From the NCBI GenBank assembly GCA_948469375.1, contig CAOKLO010000024.1:1-48115 (forward strand): a stretch of DNA of 48,115 bases, written 5' to 3'. This DNA comes from an uncultured bacterium (GTDB lineage: Bacteria; Bacillota; Clostridia; Oscillospirales; Oscillospiraceae). A model generated the notes under the pieces. The model was not told where the DNA came from. It searched no databases and saw only the letters and a list, made by a program, of their open reading frames with translations. Positions 42,643-48,115 of the stretch are shown here, piece after piece. The translations under genes were made by a program, and so were the position numbers. Numbering within the stretch: the first letter of the stretch is position 1; every line of letters starts with the position of its first letter.

Positions 42643-42754
42643 ACATGATAATGTTTTTGACAAGGTAAAGCGTGATGTTTGAAAAAACATTATGGCGCGG
42701 TATGCTATAGGTAGCAGGGGGAGCCCTGACTACTATAGCAGGAGGAAAATTACT

Positions 42755-43493
42755 GTGCCACCAAAAGAGACGATACCGATTGAGCGGCTGTTGGAAGGCT
42801 ATAAAACTGCTTTAGCCCAGACAGGATATAGCATCACCACAAAGTTGCTGTCGGTAAAACGCGCGAAGCTTATGATCCGGAGACACCTGAACGCAGGTCT
42901 GGCATATTTTGACCAGACCATCATCAATCGCTACATGGGTGAAATTGATGATAAGTATTTCAAGGGCAATATGCAGAAGAAGCACTATGAGCGGACTAAG
43001 CGAGAAATCGACCGCTTTGTCAGCTATGTCTGCACCGGGAGGATCGATTCTCTATCAAGTACGCTTCGAGGGGCAAGGCAAGAACTGACGCCAAAGTTTG
43101 AACAGATCGCAAAAGAATTTGTACCTCTGTGCTGTTGGGGAGGAAGCATATATCTTACCGGAGAAATATACTCCGCTCAAAAGCAGGGCAGCGGCCTACC
43201 TTTTTACTGATACGGAATCGACCGTTCTTTTCAGTGCCATTGACCAAATGCCGCCCACAAAAAAAGAACCCTTTTTGAATGAAATGGCCCATACCCTATA
43301 CCGCCTGATTTATACCTGCGGCCTGCGGCCAAATGAAGGCCGGGAACTGCTGGCAGAAAACATCAATTTTGAAACCGGCGGGATTCTCATTACGCATACC
43401 AAACGCAGCAAAGAACGCTTTGTTGTTATGTCGGATGATATGCTCGTTCTTGCCCGCAGATATGAACAGCGAAGAATTTCTGATTACCGTTAA
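42755..43493 (+). pseudogene. Tyrosine integrase, frameshifted and truncated
   Basis: GTG 42755 follows GGAGG at 9 bases. The first frame gives an N-terminal SAM-like DNA-binding domain (LLEGYKTALAQTGYSITTKL, then YERTKREIDRFVSYVCTGR). A frameshift near 43120-43140 moves coding to another frame with MAHTLYRLIYTCGLRPNEGR, which contains the first catalytic Arg of tyrosine recombinases, and it ends at 43493 soon after RYEQRRISDY. The later His-x-x-Arg and the Tyr nucleophile are missing. It was an element integrase and is now inactive. Confidence 0.8.
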
Positions 43494-43500
43494 CCGTTAA

Positions 43501-43542
43501 CAAAACCCGTGCATACCTTAGGTGATACGCGGGTTTTGCATA
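43501..43542 (+). terminator. Terminator-like hairpin after the integrase remnant
   Basis: CAAAACCCG (43501-43509) pairs with CGGGTTTTG (43530-43538) over 9 bp, with partial inner pairing, and CATAATTTG follows. Confidence 0.6.
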
Positions 43543-43806
43543 ATTTGTCTAGTATTGGCAAAAAGATACATGCTCTCAGCTTTTCTAAAAGCAGCCTACC
43601 GCTCAGCAACATGGGTACAAGTAAAAAATCACACATTATCAACTTTAGAAGCATAAATCTGGCCTCACAATTTACCATGGAAGATGAAGCCAGAAATCCG
43701 CATTCCGCAATTTGTCCAAATTCAGCGCGGCCGCTTCATTATACAGCAACAATCATTTTGCGCATGGTAAGCTATACGAATAGGCCCGCCTGCGTTTACG
43801 TTCCTC
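43543..43806. other. Non-coding stretch between integrase remnant and regulator promoter
   Basis: Open frames here have no family resemblance or ribosome sites. I see no repeat, tRNA or strong hairpin. Confidence 0.4.
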
Positions 43807-43835
43807 TTGGCAAACTGGGAGAAAACGATTATAGT
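43807..43835 (+). promoter_or_regulatory. Sigma-A promoter of the YesN-type operon
   Basis: TTGGCA (43807-43812) and TATAGT (43830-43835) are separated by 17 bases and lie about 120 bases upstream of the regulator start. Confidence 0.7.
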
Positions 43836-43873
43836 ATAGGCACAAGGAGATATCCCTGGGGCCAAACGTGTGT

Positions 43874-43901
43874 ACCCGGCTCCGGAGCTCCGGAACCGGG
43901 T
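43874..43901 (+). promoter_or_regulatory. Leader hairpin in the YesN-type operon
   Basis: ACCCGGCTCCGGA and TCCGGAACCGGGT form a near-perfect stem (one C/A mismatch) around a 2-base centre, containing the palindrome TCCGGAGCTCCGGA. It lies between the promoter and the start codon and has no T run, so it may be an operator or a leader structure. Confidence 0.5.
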
Positions 43902-43956
43902 GAAGACGAAACCCGCCCCGCTTTTGGGGATAGAAACGATACCGGAGGACTTGCGT

Positions 43957-45528
43957 ATGCTGAGCGTCGTTCTAGCGGATGATGAGAACAAAATCTTGCT
44001 GCTGCTGCAAAAGCTGATTGACTGGGAATCCCTGGGCTACGAGATTGCCGGAACCGCCAACGACGGCCTGCGGGCCCTGGAGCTGGTGCGGGAGAAACAG
44101 CCGGATTTGCTGATTACGGATGTGCGCATGCCGGGGTGCAGCGGAATCGAGCTGATTCAGCGGGCAAAGGACTTGCAGCCGAACCTGCACTTTATCATCA
44201 TCAGCGGATACCGGAAATTTGAATATGCGCAGAACGCCCTGAAATACGGCGTGGAGGACTATCTGCTCAAGCCCATCAAGCAGGATGACCTGATTGGCAT
44301 CCTGCTGCGGCTCAAGGACAAGCTGGGGGAGGAGGCTGCCCTGGAATTCCGGCTGAAGAAAAGCGGCGAGCGGCAGCAGGAGCTGCTGATGGCGTCCCTC
44401 GCCGACGTGTCGGAGCACCAGCAGTCCTTTATCGCCTATGCGGACAAGCGCTTCCACTCCTCCGGGGGAATCTGCTTTGCGGCCCTGGTGCGGGTGGATA
44501 TGACGGACGCCGCCTGGACTCCGGGCAGCTATCAGATCATTCTCCGGTACGCCCTGGAAATCGTCCGCCGGGAACTGCACGCCTTGACGGACGTCTATGC
44601 CGCCGCGGTGCGGAAAGAGGGCGTCGCCATCGTGCTGCGCATGAGCGCCTACCGGACGGTGGCGGTGAAACAGTGCTTTACGAAGGTTCAAAAGGAGGTG
44701 GAGCAGCACCGGGATATGTTTGGGAATCTCCGCTGCACCGTGTGCCTGGGCAGCCGGCAGGCCTCCTTTGAAGAGGTCGTTCTCTCCATGCGCCAGGCCC
44801 AGTGGCTTTGCCGGGACCATCTGTGCCGGGCCCAGTCCTGGCGGGACGCGGAGACCGAGCGGCCCGCTTTCGGCCAGCGGTATATGATGGAGGCCGCCCA
44901 GAAAAAGCGGTTTCAGGTGTCGGCGGAGTGCCTGGACGAGGCGCGTTTCCGGCAGGAGCTGGATGAGAGCTGCGGCGCGCTGCTGTCCTGCCCCGGCCTG
45001 AACGGCCAGATGCTGGAGGACTGGTTTTACCAGGTGCTGGAGGCGTGCCTCTACGGCATGCGGCAGACGGGCCAGGTGGACGAGCACTTCCCCGTGGAGA
45101 TGGAGGACCGCTTCTGGCTCTGCGCGGACGCCCAGGGCGTGCTCGCGCTGCTGCGGGAGAGCATATGCCAGCAGATCAGGCGACTGGAGGCCGAGCGCTC
45201 CCTGCGGGAGACGCGCCCCATCACCGACGCCAAGCGCTATATCCAGCAGCACTACCGGGAGGCGCTGCGCCTGGAAGACGTCAGCAGTACCGTGGGCTTT
45301 AACGCCACCTATTTTTCCACGCTGTTCAAAAAGGAAACCGGGCAGAATTTCGTGGATTACCTGACGGACCTGCGGATTGGCAAGGCCAAGGAGCTGCTGT
45401 CCGGCGAAGACCTGTCCGTCCAGGACGTCGCGGAGAGGGTGGGGTATCAGGACTTGAAATACTTCTCCAAGCTCTTCAAGAAAGTCACCGGCGTCAGTCC
45501 GTCGGACTATAAAAAGTTGTACAGGTAG
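43957..45528 (+). CDS. YesN-type response regulator with AraC DNA-binding domain
   Basis: A 523-residue regulator starting at ATG 43957 after GGAGG. The receiver domain (1 to about 120) has the acidic pocket Asp8/Asp9, phosphoacceptor Asp55 in LLITDVRMPG, and Lys105 in LLKPI. A long middle region of about 280 residues is followed by an AraC helix-turn-helix pair (about 420-520): ALRLEDVSSTVGFNATYFST, then VAERVGYQDLKYFSKLFKK. Members of this family control sugar uptake operons. The kinase gene follows 8 bases later. Its targets are not in the window unless it autoregulates through the palindrome at 43874-43901. Confidence 0.94.
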   Translation: MLSVVLADDENKILLLLQKLIDWESLGYEIAGTANDGLRALELVREKQPDLLITDVRMPGCSGIELIQRAKDLQPNLHFIIISGYRKFEYAQNALKYGVEDYLLKPIKQDDLIGILLRLKDKLGEEAALEFRLKKSGERQQELLMASLADVSEHQQSFIAYADKRFHSSGGICFAALVRVDMTDAAWTPGSYQIILRYALEIVRRELHALTDVYAAAVRKEGVAIVLRMSAYRTVAVKQCFTKVQKEVEQHRDMFGNLRCTVCLGSRQASFEEVVLSMRQAQWLCRDHLCRAQSWRDAETERPAFGQRYMMEAAQKKRFQVSAECLDEARFRQELDESCGALLSCPGLNGQMLEDWFYQVLEACLYGMRQTGQVDEHFPVEMEDRFWLCADAQGVLALLRESICQQIRRLEAERSLRETRPITDAKRYIQQHYREALRLEDVSSTVGFNATYFSTLFKKETGQNFVDYLTDLRIGKAKELLSGEDLSVQDVAERVGYQDLKYFSKLFKKVTGVSPSDYKKLYR

Positions 45529-45536
45529 GTGATTCC

Positions 45537-46355
45537 ATGTGGCTGCGGGCTATGAACAAGCTGCGCCGGGCGCTCCGGCGCTACCGGGATGACCGCGACC
45601 TGGAGGCCGTCCTGCTGCAGGACTGGGCGGGAGAACCGGCGCTGCGGGACTTTTTCTCCGATATCGAAGAGCGGCTCCACGGCGAGGAAATTGCCCGGCT
45701 GCGGCAAAAGCAGGCGGAATATCTGGCGCTGCAAAACCAGATCAACCCCCATTTTCTCTATAACGCCCTGGAGGCAATCCGGACGGACGCGCTGCTGGCG
45801 GACTGCGGGGAAATCGCCGAGACAACCGAGGCGCTGGCCACCTTCTTCCGCTACACCATTTCCAACGTGCAGGAGTACGTCACCTTCTCCGACGAGCTGG
45901 ACAACGCGGAGAACTATTTTACGATCCAGCGGTGCCGCTTTGGGGACAAAATCTCCATGGAGCTGGATATGGAGGACGAGAAGCTGCTGGAGGCGCGGAT
46001 GCCCAAGCTGATTTTGCAGCCGCTGGTGGAGAACGCGGTAGCCCACGGCTTGGAGGGCAAGCTGGGATATGGCACCGTCCGCATCGTTGTGGAAAACAGC
46101 GACCGGACGCTGTTCCTGCGGGTGCGGGACGACGGCGTCGGAATTCCAGACAGGCAGGTGGAGCGGCTGAACCAGCAGTTCGCAGGGGACGCCAGCACGG
46201 CGGCGGGGCAGCAGCGGGGCGGCATTGCCCTGCGCAATGTCAACAGCCGCATCCGCCTGATCTTCGGCGAGGACTATGGGCTCCGCATTTTCAGCGTGGA
46301 GGGGATCGGCACAGAGTGCTGCGTGACGCTGCCGCTGCTGTTCCAGGAGGAGTAG
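45537..46355 (+). CDS. Soluble histidine kinase (LytS/YesM type, no membrane segment)
   Basis: A 272-residue kinase of the His-kinase/HATPase family that pairs with YesN-type regulators. It has the phosphoacceptor His72 in LQNQINPHFLYNALE, the N box PLVENAVAHG, and G boxes DDGVGIP and GIALRNVNSRI. Usual members have two membrane helices, an outer sensor and a HAMP domain; here the N-terminal 60 residues are a charged helix only, so the protein must sense inside the cell or through a partner. The gene lies 8 bases after the regulator and 4 bases before the pseudo-ATPase gene. Confidence 0.92.
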   Translation: MWLRAMNKLRRALRRYRDDRDLEAVLLQDWAGEPALRDFFSDIEERLHGEEIARLRQKQAEYLALQNQINPHFLYNALEAIRTDALLADCGEIAETTEALATFFRYTISNVQEYVTFSDELDNAENYFTIQRCRFGDKISMELDMEDEKLLEARMPKLILQPLVENAVAHGLEGKLGYGTVRIVVENSDRTLFLRVRDDGVGIPDRQVERLNQQFAGDASTAAGQQRGGIALRNVNSRIRLIFGEDYGLRIFSVEGIGTECCVTLPLLFQEE

Positions 46356-46359
46356 GGCC

Positions 46360-47787
46360 ATGAAAGAGGAAGTGATCCGGGTGGAACACGGCTGCTTCCG
46401 GCGGGAGGACCTGTCGTACCGCTTTGACATCTCCATCTCCAGGGGGGAGTGCGTCGGCGTGTATGTAGACGACCATCTCTCCTCCGGCACGGCCTATCTG
46501 GAGGTCTTCAAGGGCGGCACGCGCATCAAAAGCGGCAGGGCCTTTACCTGCGGCCGCCGGGTGGGGATGCCGGAGCTGGAACGCTGGCTCCAGCAAAACA
46601 GCGTCATCATCGATAAGCACCGCTTTGACTCCACGGAACTGACCATGGGGGACTTTGTAATCTCCCTGGGAAAGCTGGCGGGCTGGCGGCAGAGAAAGCG
46701 CGCCGAGCAGCGGCTGCGGGGCCCGGAGTCCGCGGCGGTGCTGCGGCAGATGGAGCTGGACGCCGCTCCAGACGTAAAGCTGGCGGAGCTCTCCATGCTG
46801 GACTATTACCGCCTCTGCGTATTCCGGGTGTGGTTCTGGAGGGGCGGGCTGCTGATCCTGGACCGTCTCACGGAGATTCTGCGCCAAAGGGACCTGGAAA
46901 AGATGATGCGGTGCGTCCAGCTGCTGCTGGGGCAGGGGGCGGCGGTGATCCTGCTGGACCTGGACGATATGTTTATGCGCCGCTATTCGGACCGGATCGA
47001 CGTGGTCAAAAATCGAAAGACCTGTTACCGCCTGTACCCGGAGGAGTACGGGGAGCAGCTGTATGAAATCCTGGGCTGGAAATGCCGCAGCGGCGGCGTG
47101 GAACCGGGCGGACGCCAGGGCGGCGGCAGGGTCGTGCTTCAGGCCTCCGGCCTGGAGCTCCCCGGAATCCCGCCCCTGGACTTTCAGATCCAGAGCGATG
47201 AAATCGCCTTCCTGCGGGACGAAAACTACAGCACGGCCGCCAGGCTGCGGGACTGCCTTTTGGGCGGCCAGCGATGGAACGGCGGTACATTCCACCTGGA
47301 CGGAACCGCTTACGCCCCGGGAGAGCTGTCCAGGCTGATTGGCACGGAGATCGGAATCCAGCTGGAGCGCCCGGACCGCCCGGGCGGAGTGCTCTTCGGC
47401 AATTTGAGCGCGCTGGACAACCTGAGCATCTGCCTGCTCCCAAAGGCTGGCCGGAGTATCGCGGATTGGCGGGTCATGGAGAATATTTTAGAGGAGGCGT
47501 CCCGGTGGTTCCCGCGGGAGGACCTGCAGCGTCCCCTGTACACATGGCCGCTGCCCCAGCGTCTGCGCTTTTCCTATTATAAATGGTATCTCCTGAACCC
47601 GCGCCTGCTGATCTGCTTTTTCCCCTTCGCGGGCCAGGAGCCAGCACACCACGAGATGATCATTGACCTGCTGGTGACCTGCGCGGAGAGAGGCATGGCC
47701 ATCTGGGTGATTTCCTCGGGGATCGACGCCATTTGCGAGAAAACCAAGAATGAGGCGTTTCTCAGGCGTCTGCGCTATATCAACTGA
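46360..47787 (+). CDS. Degenerate two-domain sugar-ABC-ATPase-like protein (pseudo-ATPase)
   Basis: A 475-residue protein with the length and domain order of RbsA/MglA-type ATPases (usually about 500). The family outline is visible: Walker B-like GGLLILDRLTEIL (162-174), second-half PGGVLFGNLSALDNLSI, then RLRFSYYKWYLLNPRLLICF (401-420) and WVISSGIDAI. The chemistry is lost. The first P-loop position (about 34-44) reads VYVDDHLSSGT without Lys. The signature is ELSMLDYYR. The catalytic Glu is Arg169. The H-loop reads LLDLDD. The second P-loop (about 284-294) reads FLRDENYSTAA, and its Walker B Asp is absent. No membrane segment is seen. ATP hydrolysis is very unlikely. Clean codons and tight linkage argue for a working non-catalytic protein, perhaps the sensor or adaptor of the soluble kinase. 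Confidence 0.75.
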   Translation: MKEEVIRVEHGCFRREDLSYRFDISISRGECVGVYVDDHLSSGTAYLEVFKGGTRIKSGRAFTCGRRVGMPELERWLQQNSVIIDKHRFDSTELTMGDFVISLGKLAGWRQRKRAEQRLRGPESAAVLRQMELDAAPDVKLAELSMLDYYRLCVFRVWFWRGGLLILDRLTEILRQRDLEKMMRCVQLLLGQGAAVILLDLDDMFMRRYSDRIDVVKNRKTCYRLYPEEYGEQLYEILGWKCRSGGVEPGGRQGGGRVVLQASGLELPGIPPLDFQIQSDEIAFLRDENYSTAARLRDCLLGGQRWNGGTFHLDGTAYAPGELSRLIGTEIGIQLERPDRPGGVLFGNLSALDNLSICLLPKAGRSIADWRVMENILEEASRWFPREDLQRPLYTWPLPQRLRFSYYKWYLLNPRLLICFFPFAGQEPAHHEMIIDLLVTCAERGMAIWVISSGIDAICEKTKNEAFLRRLRYIN

Positions 47788-47820
47788 CTGTGCCTGCCCC
47801 ATTTGACGTCCACAAACTGG

Positions 47821-47859
47821 AAAAGAGCCGGGAGTCCCAACGCCTCCCAGCTCTTTTTT
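47821..47859 (+). terminator. Terminator of the YesN-type operon
   Basis: AAAAGAGCCGGGAG pairs with CTCCCAGCTCTTTT (one mismatch), followed by TTTACC. It lies 33 bases after the last stop. The remaining stretch to 48051 shows no recognisable gene. Confidence 0.85.
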
Positions 47860-48051
47860 ACCTTTGGCGCAGGCCGGACAGAGAAAACAGAGAGTTCCGG
47901 TTTGTGCCGCTGCCCAGGACTGTGTCCATCCGGAGCTGTTCTCCTGTTGGGGAGGACCTATGTGTCCGCCCCTCTCCGAGCTTCCGATAGGCGGGCGGAG
48001 ACGCAGGTCCGCCCCCGCGCCGCATGCCGCTAGACACCCCCGGGTATGCAG

Positions 48052-48115
48052 TCACTTGCCCAGCAGCTCCCGCTTAATGCGCTCGAGGGCCTCGGGGGCC
48101 TGCTGGTCCATCTTC
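48052..48115 (-). CDS. C-terminal end of an unidentified protein (partial)
   Basis: On the minus strand the last 20 codons of a gene enter from the right edge and end in TGA (48054-48052), reading KMDQQAPEALERIKRELLGK. The helical, charged ending does not identify a family. The gene faces the YesN-type operon tail to tail. Confidence 0.55.
   Translation of the reverse strand, partial: KMDQQAPEALERIKRELLGK

Noticed and set aside
43509-43982. 157-codon plus frame between integrase relic and YesN-type gene
   Set aside because: It crosses the operon promoter and leader hairpin and resembles no protein.
47860-48051. A structured RNA or riboswitch in the last gap
   Set aside because: GC-rich with small dyads only; no recognisable conserved core.

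Overview
This window looks like chromosomal DNA from a GC-rich gut Clostridia, most likely an Oscillospiraceae-type Firmicute. The clues are AGGAGG-type ribosome binding sites, frequent TTG/GTG starts, tightly overlapping operons, YesN/AraC and LacI regulators, sugar ABC importers without their own ATPase, and debris of Tn1549-like conjugative elements. The genus is an inference. No rRNA, tRNA or CRISPR array was seen.

Positions 1-17135 are accessory DNA. They hold decayed genes (an Rpn-type nuclease with frameshifts, half a MATE transporter, two genes cut by a single TAG codon, a truncated ParB-like gene and a ribbon-helix-helix-like protein) around intact stress-type operons. A minus-strand operon (8371 to 4281) encodes a lipoprotein, a small RelA/SpoT alarmone synthetase, an HtrA protease, an OmpR-family regulator and a sensor kinase. 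A MarR/MATE pair follows, then a plus-strand Gld-type ABC system (10468-15164). The promoters of the lipoprotein operon and the Gld operon share the same architecture: two TTTTrAGT boxes 11 bp apart, the second box starting 16 bp before the -10. This suggests that the encoded two-component system controls both.

Positions 17133-41133 form a catabolic island built around two paralogous ABC importers. The minus arm runs from two LacI regulators through a substrate-binding protein, two permeases, a radical SAM protein, an ADP-ribosylglycohydrolase-family protein and an M19 dipeptidase to a broken ribokinase. The plus arm runs from a nucleoside hydrolase through a tandem nucleoside deoxyribosyltransferase-like protein, an esterase, a SIS protein, YjbQ, a TIM-barrel isomerase, two HAD phosphatases, a second substrate-binding protein, two permeases, a PfkB-like protein and a second SIS protein to a broken adenine deaminase. 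Three unrelated families that act on N-glycosidic bonds, with kinases, isomerases and phosphatases, suggest uptake and breakdown of a nucleoside-like or other N-glycosidic compound. Perfect palindromes in front of the minus-arm importer are probable LacI operators.

Positions 41134-43538 are again debris: a GH94 phosphorylase fragment, an XRE-like gene, an AT-rich orphan and a broken tyrosine integrase. Positions 43957-47787 hold a compact three-gene operon: a YesN-type response regulator, a histidine kinase with no membrane segment, and a protein with the two-domain layout of RbsA-type sugar ABC ATPases in which almost every ATPase motif is gone. This looks like an intracellular sensing system with a pseudo-ATPase partner and is the strongest candidate for something undescribed. 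The window ends in the last 20 codons of an unidentified minus-strand gene.
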